From the NCBI GenBank assembly GCA_038503035.1, contig JAVSML010020787.1, positions 248,001 to 312,000 on the forward strand: DNA of 64,000 bases, written 5' to 3'. Positions 36,401 to 55,690 of the stretch are shown piece by piece. Made by a program: the position numbers and the translations under genes. Position 1 is the first letter of the stretch. Each line of letters starts with the position of its first letter. The notes beneath the pieces were generated by a model, which saw nothing but the letters and a program-made list of their open reading frames with translations, was not told the origin of the DNA and did no database searches. This stretch comes from Crocodylus rhombifer (Eukaryota > Chordata > Crocodylia > Crocodylidae).

Positions 36401-39400
36401 TGCTGGTTTAGCCAATGAATTCTTTGCAATAATAGGCAGCACTGTGAATTGCTATCTAAAAATAATGGCTTACAGCCCCTGAACACTTTCCAGAGTTCCA
36501 GATCTATTCTCTGGACTCAGGATATGCAGTGTCTAGCATCGCCTGGATTGTCTTTAGCACAAGCTGTAACGAGAGTTCAGCATCTTGTGCTTTTGGCTGG
36601 TTTCTTGTTGTAATGTTTTGTTCTGTTCATAGAGTTTGGTGTGGTGTCTCTGCCCAATTGGGGATTGTTTATCTTTTTGGATTTTTGACATGAAAATGAT
36701 AGCTGTTTGTGATAGCCAGCTGAGGGATGGTATGTTGCTTGCCTTCAAGATCTTCACTTCTATAATCATGGCATTTGTTCAAGCCCTGTCAGTGCCCCAT
36801 GTCCTGTCCACACCAACAGCTTCCAGAATTGTTCCATGGCAGGTCTGGGACTTGTGCCACTTCCCTGTTTTGGCGGCGGGGTAGATCAGGGCACAGGCTG
36901 CTGCCATTGTTGTCTAGAGCTGTGCAAAGCACAGTGGTCACAAATGTCCACCCCCTTCCTACACTAGTGCTCCCCGTGTTGCTGTCAGCAGGATCCCTAC
37001 TAATCTCCTGCCTGGCTAATTTCCAAACACTGACAATATTCACAGAGGTGAAGAAAGTCAGTTAGATTCAGCTGTACTGCAGAGGCCAGTGGGACTGGTG
37101 ACCTTGCAGTGTAGATTCTTCTCTGATGCAGAAGGGGCACGATAGATTCATGTCCACTACAGTACGTTTAGGAGGTCTTTGAATGCTGCTTCCTGAAGGC
37201 TTATATCATGGAGTCCTGTTTGTGGAACTGTCTTCCCAGACAAGTGAGTTTGTTTAGTTTCCTGATTTGAGTTTTGATGCTTGTCTTTTATGTGCACTAA
37301 CAGGATGTTGTATTTTTTTTTACATATTTATGTGCTGATTTTTTCCCCCATATCAATACATTTTTATTTCTGTAGATGGATCTGATTATCTGCTCAGCAA
37401 ATGGCTTTGCATCTTCCACAGACATTCTGAACCTTGTTGACGAACTTCAAACAAAGAAAATGAAGAAAAAGGAAGCAGAGCAAGTGCTGAAAAACTTGGT
37501 GCAAGATAAGTGGCTTTCTGAGGTAACTGTTTGATTGCAGAGAGTTTGCATTTCAATGGTTTTGACTGTTCTTTTCTCGTGAGTTCAACAGCTGAAAGTG
37601 GATCTGTACTCTAAAGAATGACTGATATGGTATTGTGTGAGTGTATTTGTCTCTGTACAAGCAAAGACTGTTCCTCATGACTGGCAGCACCACAGGCTGT
37701 CTAAGATTTGAGATCCAGGCAGAGCTCTTCTCCAGTATGTTCACCCAGTAGAAGACATTGCAAGCCAGTACTCCCAGTTACACTGCAAATCGCAACATAT
37801 GGGTATAACCGAGTAGAACTGGGAAATATGCTGAACCATGCCCACAGTCCCTGTGCATGGGGTACTGCATGTATGTTGCTCTTGACTGCAGGACAGACTG
37901 ATGAGTTCCAGCTTATCACTGCTGGTGCCAGCCCCAGAGTGGTGATTCTGCCCTCACGTTGGCCTGCAGAGCTGAACTGTACATAGATGTTGTGCCCCTC
38001 TTGCTTCTGGAGCCACTGCACCTTCAATTTCTCAACTGTCCTCAACCCAAGGCTTCCTTGTGCTGGGACAGCCGGAGAGGTTCCCAAAGACAAAAAAAAG
38101 TGTGATCATGTGCCTGACTTTTAGAATCTCAGGGAGCCTTACTTGTGCTTTTGAAAAATCTCTCCTCCTTTATCCCTTTGTGTTGGGAGGAAACCTGGCC
38201 TATAATGTATATAAAAAATTGTTGCCAGATTTCCTCCCATATTTCTTAGTATCTTAATGCTGTGGTAAAGAAAACCCCACTTGAAAAAGTACCTAGCACA
38301 GAGTCCTACCTTAAGTTTAGTGGCCTAACACACAATGGTGAGCCTCTTCTGGGGTCTTTGGATGAGTACGTATTCTGGGGACTCTTAAGCTCTGAGGGCC
38401 ACATACGTTAGAGATGATGCAGCTTTTTCCCGATGGTTTATGCATATTAGATGCTACCATTTAACCAGACTTTTGGCAGTACCCAACTGGTCACTACAGA
38501 TGCCTGGAAATAAGGGGATGCCAAAATTATGCTAGGTGGAGTGAGTTCATGAAAAGGGAAAGTGAATTGTAAGTCTCATGTACTGTTGTTGCGTCCTTAG
38601 AGAGAAGGGGAGTACACTTTGCACACTCGCTGCATAATGGAGATGGAGCAATACATACTTAACAACTACCAAAGCATGGCAAGAAAGTGTAACATCTGTC
38701 ACAGCCTTGCTATTCAGGTAACAAATCTGACTGGGCTTGTTAGACATCCTGGACATTCTTAGCTAAAGCATGTATTTTTCTTTCTGAGCATTTTTCCTGT
38801 TTAAACTTCTAGAATTGCTGTTGTAACTTAATGATAGAGTCCAAAGTCTATAAGTACCTACACTAACACAATGATATTTTTGTTGGTTTTCTATCATTGG
38901 GAAGATACTGTTTGAACTTGGTGAAAGTGAGCTCACCCAGCAAGATGCCTGCATCTACTACACTGATTTATTTCCCAAAGCTGGATGAGACTGGAGTTAA
39001 CCTTTCTTATCCTTAAATGGGCAAAAGGTCTTCAACTGTTCCTAGCCTCTGTAAATAGCAATTCCCAGGCTGGTGCATGCAGCTGTCTTGCTTGAGGTGG
39101 AAATGCTGGAGTTGACTGTCCCAGGGCATAAGTACACTTGCTCCACAAACTGCATGGAGATGGCACGCAGTGGCACCCCACAAGCATGCAGTCAAGGTTT
39201 CTGTGATAAGTGGCTGGGGCCCAGCTTCCTTTTTTTACAGCTGCCAAGCCCCTGCTAGTCTGTGCCCACCTCCTGCAGCTACTGCTCCTCTCCCAGGCCA
39301 GTCTTTCCCAGGCACATGCCCCAACATCCTGTGGCTCTCGCATCCTTGCACGATTCTTTCACTCCAAGAAATGTCCCTCTCTGAGCCTCCACATGGCTTT

Positions 39401-40221
39401 TTCCCTGTTGTGCTTGCCAGCTTCTGCTTGCAGGCGTTCTCTAGCTGGAAGCTAAGTAACATTGTTTGAGCTAAAGCTCTTCTGTTTTGGAGGAAAGACT
39501 GATCTTCAGCTCTTTCCAAAGACTGTGCTATGCGATACTGAGGGAGACTAAAAAAGCTTTCTGATTTCAGAGTCAAGAATGTGAAACCTGTGGAATTAGA
39601 ATGCACTTACCTTGTGCTGGAAAATATTTCAAAGCTCAGACTGAGCCACGCTGTCCCCAATGTAATGATTTCTGGCCTCATGAAATTCCAGGTATCAAGC
39701 TACTCATTTGAAAATTTCGTACAATGACACTGGAGTGGACTGTGGTATTTAATAGCAGTGTTAAGTGATAGTACTCATGATGAAGTGTCTGGTTGAAGGT
39801 TCATACTGACTAGAAACTTTAAAAGCTTCAGCAAGTGGCTGTTTCTTAGGCAACTGTAAGGGTCAGGGCTGTGCCCTGTCCTCACTAATGGCTAGGGCCT
39901 CATGTCCCCTGCTGCCAGCAGCATGTTAAATGGAAAAGATCTTGAATGATGTAAAAAGAATCAGCAGGATCCCTCTGTTTAACCAATGAAATGGAACCAT
40001 GAGCAGCTAAGCACCAGCATATTTCCAAGCATTTGAGAGTTTGGAGGTCACACAAGGGCACTGTCAGGGAAACATTCAAGTCTACAACAATCTACTTTTT
40101 TGCTCACTAACTTTGCAATTTATTTTTCTCAACAGAGATAAATTGGACAGATTCCCACCTGCCCTCCAACTCCCCTGGGGAGAGAAGGAGAGCCTCATCC
40201 TCAGGAACAAGGCGGCGTTAG
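24175..40221 (+). CDS. NSMCE1: Non-SMC element 1: RING-like E3 ligase subunit of SMC5/6, seven coding exons
   Basis: Nuclear subunit of the SMC5/6 complex, paired with NSMCE3 and NSMCE4, acting in homologous-recombination repair and replication-fork stability. Exons: 24175-24292, 34358-34479, 35883-35960, 37376-37522, 38601-38717, 39571-39691, 40136-40221; all phases agree and give 262 aa (human 266). Residues 1-170 form the winged-helix region that contacts NSMCE3. C185, C188, C198, C201, H206, C209, C222 and C225 make the C4HC3 variant RING. The ATG at 24175 is chosen because HRRFLQ at residues 9-14 aligns with the human start region, where MTDVHRRFLQ is preceded by only a few residues. A second in-frame ATG four codons on ([10 protein letters not shown]) could serve equally. 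The tail is arginine/serine rich and differs from human. Tail-to-tail with KDM8. Confidence 0.95.
24699..25040 (-). mobile_element. CR1 LINE 3' end, minus strand
   Basis: Minus-strand frame 24792-25022 reads [20 protein letters not shown] and [20 protein letters not shown], the C-terminus of CR1 ORF2. The 3' tail is the repeated TTTCATAGA at 24699-24717 seen from the plus strand. Relatively well preserved, so fairly young. Confidence 0.88.
29980..31420 (+). mobile_element. Degraded non-LTR retrotransposon with reverse-transcriptase remnants
   Basis: Broken frames read [35 protein letters not shown], then [20 protein letters not shown] and, near the end, [20 protein letters not shown] and WIGHLIRMP. 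These are the classical order of a LINE reverse transcriptase (palm motifs) and C-terminal segment. Many stops and frameshifts, inactive. The catalytic YADD region is lost between about 30760 and 30960. Differs from CR1. Confidence 0.75.
33720..33810 (+). repeat. Reptilian repeat tail-like fragment
   Basis: CATGCACTTGGTCCAATAAA followed by AGATATCACCCCTGAAAAAT resembles the TTGGTCCAATAAAAGATATT tail of a widespread reptile SINE/LINE family. Small and degraded. Confidence 0.4.
34358..34479 (+). CDS. NSMCE1: NSMCE1 coding exon 2
   Basis: Residues 40-80, reading [20 protein letters not shown] then [12 protein letters not shown]. Acceptor TTTCCAG, donor GTGAGT. Aligns with DKLEDFINNINSVL and GVTEDDGRPIYAL of human NSMCE1. 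Confidence 0.95.
35883..35960 (+). CDS. NSMCE1: NSMCE1 coding exon 3
   Basis: A 78-bp exon, 26 codons: [20 protein letters not shown] then ELFRKT. Donor GTAAGT. Near-identical in pattern to human VNLATTSISKMATDFAENEL. Confidence 0.95.
37376..37522 (+). CDS. NSMCE1: NSMCE1 coding exon 4
   Basis: 49 codons including [19 protein letters not shown] and [20 protein letters not shown]. This is the second winged-helix region, matching FASSTNILNLVDQL and [17 protein letters not shown] in human. Confidence 0.95.
38601..38717 (+). CDS. NSMCE1: NSMCE1 coding exon 5, start of RING
   Basis: 39 codons from [20 protein letters not shown] to [12 protein letters not shown]185 and C188 are the first zinc-ligand pair. 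Acceptor CCTTAG, donor GTAACA. Confidence 0.95.
39571..39691 (+). CDS. NSMCE1: NSMCE1 coding exon 6, RING core
   Basis: 40 codons plus one base: [20 protein letters not shown] then [16 protein letters not shown]. It carries six of the eight zinc ligands, all present. Very close to the human RING. Confidence 0.96.
40136..40221 (+). CDS. NSMCE1: NSMCE1 coding exon 7, C-terminal tail and stop
   Basis: Reads [20 protein letters not shown] then SSSGTRRR and TAG at 40219-40221. The tail is basic and serine-rich, and diverged from the human tail. Frame continuity with exon 6 supports it. Confidence 0.85.
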
Positions 40222-40339
40222 AAAGAGCAGCTATTGCTTTAGCATGACGATGTCATTCTGCAAGCAGGAATGCCTGTGGGACAAAGGCAGCTGCTGCTTT
40301 ATAGATTTTATTCTGTAAAAAACCTTGCCAGAGTTTGAA

Positions 40340-40345
40340 AATAAA
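40340..40345 (+). terminator. NSMCE1: NSMCE1 polyadenylation signal
   Basis: AATAAA 119 bases past the stop codon. A second AATAAA at 40857-40862 could give a longer 3' UTR. Confidence 0.7.
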
Positions 40346-41640
40346 ACTTCCACTTTGGCCTCCCTGTTCCACGGTCCAGCTTGGTGCTAGCACCACTGCA
40401 GTAGTGCAGCTCTTGTTAAGCACCCGTAGCCACATGGCTGTTGGTGAGGGCCCTGTGTCTGGGGAAGAGAAGAAGACTGGAGGCTGAGTCCTTTTAGCCT
40501 GAATGGGGAGCCTTGTCCAGTCAAGTGGCATAGACCTGCAGCAGCATGTTCTGTGCAGATCTCCCAAGCTGGGCTCCATGCTTATGCTGCACACACGCTG
40601 TAACTGTTTTGAAGTAGGTGAAATCCAGGCACTTTGTTTGTGAAATGCTGTCTATGTCCCTGGCAGGGCTAGTGCATCTACTTCTGAATTCCAGCCCTTC
40701 ACTCCAGGGCCTTTCACTCCCAATCTCCCTATTTCCTGCACTCCTTAACTGCTACAAACCTGACAGGGTGCACAGATTAGGATTTCTCAAGGTTTAGGAA
40801 CTTGTTTTAAGTTTGTTTTTTTTCAATCTCTCAATGTCCTGATATTTTCTGGTTATAATAAATTGCAAGACACGCACTTTTGCTGCATCTTCTTTTCTTT
40901 GATCTTAACCTTCCTGCAGCCTTACAGCTTCTTGGGGAAGAACCACATGTAAGTGGTCTTCTCATCTCAGTGTGCCAGGGACTGGAAGTTGTTTACTGCT
41001 CCTTCTCTTACATTTTTTCACATAATACCCCAGAAATCTGTGTAGGGTGGAAGCAGGTGTGTAATGGGAGAACTCCAGAAGGAGGAACAACCCCAGGCTC
41101 CCTCACCGATTCAGCATGTCAGAGTTCATGCTGAAATGTCATTCTAAGCAAACGTGCACTTCAGGTTTGCATAACAGAGTGATAACTAGACATCTGTAAT
41201 TATTAGTAGTATCAGAGCTTTAATAAAGAAAATTATATCTTCAGTCCATAGTCCACCAACCACTCCTTGAGCAAATGGGATTTTTGTTAGATCAGCAGAG
41301 AAGAGGCGACTGAAGTGCTCATATTTTAAATATGAATACTTTTCCTGTGGCTGTAGTTAAAAATTGTATTATAATGGTCTGTTTTCTTTGACACTGGTGC
41401 AAGATCTTACAGGTCCCTTCCGGTCCTACTATTCTATGAACTGCAATAGAGACGGTGTTCACTAGGAAACGATCCATTATCACGTGAGGAATATAATCCA
41501 TTTTTCATAGACAGGCAAAGCATTAGCGGTGCAGCTGCACTCTTAACTGAATTGTCAACAATGGACTGTACTTCCAGGCCTTCCTAGAAGTAGTTTGTAC
41601 TGCATGGAGAAATATCACCTTGTTTTAGGTTGGCAACTCT
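40346..41640. other. Tail-to-tail region between NSMCE1 and KDM8
   Basis: Convergent 3' ends. Contains the possible distal NSMCE1 polyA signal at 40857-40862 and a CR1 scrap at about 41400-41441 (CAGGTCCCTTCCGGTCCTAC). Nothing else recognised. Confidence 0.6.
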
Positions 41641-41646
41641 TTTATT
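41641..41646 (-). terminator. KDM8: KDM8 polyadenylation signal candidate
   Basis: TTTATT on the plus strand reads AATAAA on the minus strand, about 460 bases after the KDM8 stop. Plausible 3' UTR length; no other close signal seen. Confidence 0.55.
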
Positions 41647-42103
41647 TACTCAGGTTTTGTAGAAACTTATTATCCATCATAAGAACAGCCCTGCTTTGAC
41701 TAAATCCACACACGGGGGTAAACTTAACTTCATCACATGCTCCTTTCTTTCCAGTCTGGGAAACGCCTGTTTGGGGCCCAGCGTCTTGATGCCCGTATAT
41801 AGTCTTGTTTTCACTGCATATACATAGGACGGGATGATCGGATACATGCTCTTTATTAGGAATATGCACTAGAAACATCCACAAACCAAACAGACTGTTG
41901 TAGCTGCTACTTTCTTTTTTTAAAACTTAGATTTCTCACAGATCCTGAAGCAAGAAATTCAGGTTTCTATTTCAGCTCTATGCTTTGGGCAGAAAACAAG
42001 AACAATTTCTTAGAAAGACAATTCTTTTTGAGGATTTTTTAAGCAAGCAGGCTGTACTTTTTATTATCTTAGCTTTAGAGATTCTATCCACACCCAGTCA
42101 TAG

Positions 42104-50896
<8,793 letters not shown>

Positions 50897-51659
50897 CCCA
50901 CGTGCGCCGGAAGCCGGAAACGCCCGACTGCCACCGACCACGCCTCTTCCGGAAGTGCCGCGGGCCGCGCCGCCACGCCCCCCGCGGCTGGCCACGCCCC
51001 TCCCGGCGACGATTTAAGCCCGCGCCTAGCTGCACGCGCGCCGTTTACGGGGCGGGGGCGGGGGCGGGGCGGAAGGCACGCGCGCGCACAGGGAGCGACA
51101 GACCGACAGGCAGGCAGACGGAGACAGGCAGGCAGAGAGACGTACCGATATCGATCTAGCGCTATAGAGACAGGAACTTTTGCGCGGGCCGCGGGCGGGA
51201 GCGGCGCTCGGCTCGGCCGTCGTCCTCGCCGGCTGTTGCCTGCGCTCGGGCAGGGCCTGTCCCTGGCGCTGCGCCTAGGCGGAGTGCGCGGCCCCCGCGC
51301 GCTGCCTCCTGCGCCCTTCGGCCTTTGCAAACACGCCCTCCCTCACCCTCTTTCTAAGCCAAAAACCTGTAGCCACATGCGTCTCCTTGGGGAAGTCGCT
51401 CGCTCGTCCAGCCAGGGTTTCCGACGTCCCCGGGTCGTCGCTCGCCCCTGGCGCAGGCCGCGAGGTGCAGCTCGTCCCCGGTTACTTCAAGTCGCCCGCG
51501 GGATGTTGCAGACAGGACCTGGCACGTTTCTGCGGAGAGGCCCCAGAGCTGCGCCAACCGGCGTCATTGCCAGTTTCTTTCTGTGTTTACGTTTCTTCTG
51601 TCAGTTTTGAGTCCTCCCGCCTGTGTAACGTGCAAGCAGAGTCCAGTTAGTTTTTCTAT

Positions 51660-52145
51660 TAAGATTTTATGAGGCAGTTCTCAAATCCTTCACTAACATC
51701 CAAATATATTACATTTAACTGTGATCCTTTCATCCATTAATTTTTGTAATACTACAAGGGGGGAAAAATGCAATCACACTTGTCTGGGGAGATTTATATT
51801 TTATAACCTCCCAGTGTTGTTTATGCTTCATGGGTTTTTACCTTTCAGATATTTAGTGAGTTTTTAAAAATAATACATCTTCCATTACTTTGCTAAAGCG
51901 GTGTTCAAATTAACAAGGCAACAAGGGGCTGTTTGACAAGACACTTCCTTCTTGCTTTGAACATACTGAGTTTTTGTACTGCCATTTGATGGTACCTCCC
52001 CAGTTCGTGCCTTCTTAAAAATCACTGGCAAAACAAGTGAATATGCTGAACATGTCAGAAAACATCTTTTTCATAGATTCATTCGTAGGCTGGAAGGGAC
52101 CTGGGAAGGTCACTGTGTCCAGACCCCTGCACCAGGCAAGAAAGA
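51660..52145 (-). mobile_element. CR1-related LINE, fragmented, minus strand
   Basis: The end at 52075-52140 reads ATAGATTCATTCGTAGGCTG and GAAGGGACCTGGGAAGGTCA, the reverse of a CR1 tail. The AT-rich stretch before it (AATCCTTCACTAACATCCAA) fits older internal CR1-like sequence. Limits approximate. Confidence 0.5.
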
Positions 52146-55129
52146 CAACTCGCCTGATTTAACTATGTTACGTTTCCAAGTCCCCCGCCCGCTCCCAGCC
52201 TGCTCGACTTCCATTGGCATTTTTACTGGGATTCTGAATCTTCAAAGCTCCCTTTTCCCATTGAAGCATCCTGCATTGTCACCTTCACGTGAGAATTTGT
52301 TTAAACTATTTTCACCAAAGATGCCTTCTCATTCTGTTGCTGCCCGAGTTTTTCTTCAGATTTGTCCTGCCAATATCTCTGCTTGGTTTCTTTGAGGTTT
52401 TTTCCATGTGTAATCCACTCAGGCCTTATCTTATTTTACTCGGATTTACTGCTCAGGATTCAGGGGCATTAATGGCTGTGAGGCATTCATTGTCATTGTG
52501 GAGGGATTTTGACAGAGCAATAATACAAAATAGTGGGGTCAGGACTAAGAAATATTGGTCCAGCTGTACTGGTTCTCGGATGGGAAGAGATGGGTTCGAT
52601 ACAGGTCTGCCCTGATGGGCATCTTGATGTTTAGGAGAAGCTTGCACACAGCTTGCCTGCTATGCACCTGGGTTTGGCCCCTGATGCAATCAAATCCTGG
52701 CCTCCCCTGAACATGGGAGGAGCGCAGTATATGCTTGGACTTAATTCATTACAGGTTTTATCTTGTACCTGCCTGACAGTATTTCCTAATGAAAGGTGTA
52801 GCTCTATAACATATTATCTTTAAACATGTATTTTATGGTCAACTGCAGCACGGGAGTGGAGAACTAAACCTGTTGTAGTCAGAACAATAAACATGTATTA
52901 TTTATCCATATGGATCTTGGATTTGCAGCTTCCAGCGTGCATTACATGGTGGTGGGATGTCTGAGAGCCAGGGCTCTTAGCCAATTTGCGCCAGCCATGT
53001 AGAGGCTAATGGATTTTTTCTTTACAACTGCACAAAAAGCTAGGTGGAATTATTTAGGAGCATAATTTTTCCTGTGTCCATTAGGAATGTTACATAGCCA
53101 TTTACAAATTACCTTTGAAAGCTTCAATTTTGTGTGAAAAACAACTTGTTCAGGTTGTTAACATTTAACATTCAAGTTAAAATGGCTTAAAATGCTAACT
53201 AAGGATTATTTTCATTTCCATGTTTTATTTTTAGGGGAAAAAATGAAGTTTTAACGATGGGTTTTGTCTAGAAGCATTTGTTTTTAACCACATTACTGGT
53301 GTGAGCATCCGGTTTCTGAAAGCTGCAAAATTGGCCATTAGTCTGTGCAAACACAATATAAGGGGGTTTTAGGCTTTGCGAAAGGACATTGAACGTAAAA
53401 CTATAATTTAGCAACAAAGGCCATTTGCTGCTGTCGCCGGAGAGCTGAAGCTAAACAATGTATATCAGATGTGGAAACCGTTATACTTTAAATACCAGTG
53501 GCTGCGTGCACCTCACCACAGAAAGACTTGGAGATAGGCCAGAAAAGGAGAGAGAACTGCGTCAGGTCCCTGACGAACTTTCCTCTTCTGTATCGTGTCG
53601 GGCGGGGGGATAGGCATTGGCAAGGTCCGCTGGCCCCTGGCTGTTGATCCGCTCCTCGGTCCCAGGCACTGTTTCTTGCCTGTTTGCAGACATCCTTGCT
53701 CCGTTGGACTCACCGTAACATGTTCAATTCAACACATGATGAGCTCTTTCTTTTCTCTCGGGGTAGTCGTATGTATGAAACAGATTAGAAAATGCAGCAA
53801 ACACAGCTCTTTTGTCATGGTCCCTGCGGGGTGCTCAGCACCCACTGGATAAGCTGTATTTGGGGCAGTCCCTGGGGGACCTGGATTACAACCACGCTGC
53901 AGCTGCATGCATCTCCATCTCCCTTGCACCACGGTACCTATTCTAGCATTTAACAAATCACCATTGGGAAAACCAAATATTTGCTAAGTGAACAAGGTAT
54001 GTTTTCTGTTAAAAAAATAATATGTGGGGTAAAAAGCCAGCACGTTGTATTGTAAATAATAGGAGAAAAGTTGCAGCAGAGATTGCGGGGTGGAATTGAC
54101 AATTTTCCACAATGTCATTAAACCCATCTGTGAGGGGAAACAGTTTTTACACTGGACTTGTTCTTGGAACACAGTAGCCTGTCTTGTTATGGTAAAAGAT
54201 GGGTGAACCCTGTCCCTAGACTACCGCTCACCTCCATTTCAGCATGGAAACTGCTACAGCAACCACTGAAACAAAATGTTTCACAAATGTGAGAAGTGTG
54301 CTTAGCTGGATCTAACCACAGAAAACTGATAGAAGTCTCATATCTGTCAGCTGACTGACCATATTAACCCTCGTCCCTAGGAGTTTGCTTGCAAAACCAT
54401 TGTCATACTCATTCAGGGAGTTAACTGTATTCTCCCACCCGTAGCAAAGGCCCCCAGTGCTGATGGCAGTTTTGTGAGGTGACTAAATCCTGCTTAGCTT
54501 GAAGGGAAAGGGAGCTTGCATAGCAGCCGTGTTTAATATGTGATGTTAAGCAAAGCATGGTCTGCAGTGGAGACAACACTTTGTCTGCTGAAGGAATTGC
54601 ACATTCAAAACTGCATGCTTAGAGGCACAAGTGTCAAGGCAGGGCTTGATATGGGGTATCTGCTCATTTGCACTTTCTTTGAGACGTTTCCACCTAGTAC
54701 CATTTTGTTGTGAGCCAAGCCTTTCCACCGATTTAATCTGACCCATAATCTGAAGGTGTTGAGAAAACTTCTGCTAAAGATCATGATGTGACACGGGTTT
54801 TAGCAGATGAGAAGAGGGGCTAACGGGGTTTGAAACTAGCACACTGGCACAACTAGCACCGTTTATGTAAGGAGCGACTCTTGGATACTCTGCGGGGGTT
54901 TCAGGATGGTGGGCGCTGCTGGATGATGGTGACTCCTCATGGCATCTCAGAGATGGAGCTCTTGTTTTGGTTGTTTTTGCTTTGCTTGTTTGGTTGTTTT
55001 GCTGCTTTTCTTCCTTTGGCCTCAGCAGGTACTAGGGAGATTATCGTAACTTTACATGGACAGATTTTATATTTTTTCACTCCAGATTTTCATTAAGTCT
55101 TTGAGTAGGGACTGAATAAGGAGAGACCT

Positions 55130-55690
55130 GTATTCTCTCAAAACATAGTGTAAATCAGATGAAGTACAATAAGAACAAAGGCAAAGTGCTGTGCTTAGGT
55201 CTGAACAATCAAATGCCCAAATATAAATTGGAGAACACTTAAATTGCAATACTGCAGAAAAGGATCTGGGAGCTGTGTGAAGATGAGTCAACAGTGTGCT
55301 GTTGCTATTGCTGCAGCTACAAAAAGCCAATAGCATACTGGGATGTAATAACAGAAGTCTGGAAGAGAGAAGCTTGAGAGGGGATTTGGTAAAAATCTTC
55401 AAATACAAAAACTAGTTATAAAGAGAAGGGTGATAGACTCTTTTGTGTGTCCACAGGGGACGGGAAAAGAAGTGAAGCTATTACATTCCAACCAGGGAGA
55501 TACCATCTGGATAGCAGGAAGAACTGAGGGCCATTGAGCGCTGGAGTGGATTAGTGAGAGAGGTTATGGGAGTGAACTTCTGCACTGGATGTTTTTAAGT
55601 GCACGTTGCATGAACAATTGGTTAGGATCCTTTAGAATCTGGGCAGGAATGATCCTGCCTTGGGCAAGGGGCTAGGATAACTTCTCATAG
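55130..55690 (+). mobile_element. CR1 LINE 3' portion
   Basis: Plus-strand order: AGCTTGAGAGGGGATTTGGT, GGAAGAACTGAGGGCCATTG, GGAACGATCCTGCCT-like GGAATGATCCTGCCTTGGGC and GGGGCTAGGATAACTTC. Frame broken. Confidence 0.75.

Noticed and set aside
50897..50995. Upstream in-frame ATG for KDM8 (33 extra codons)
   Set aside because: The added stretch is glycine/arginine-rich and overlaps ETS promoter motifs; the ATG at 50896 gives a length matching the family.
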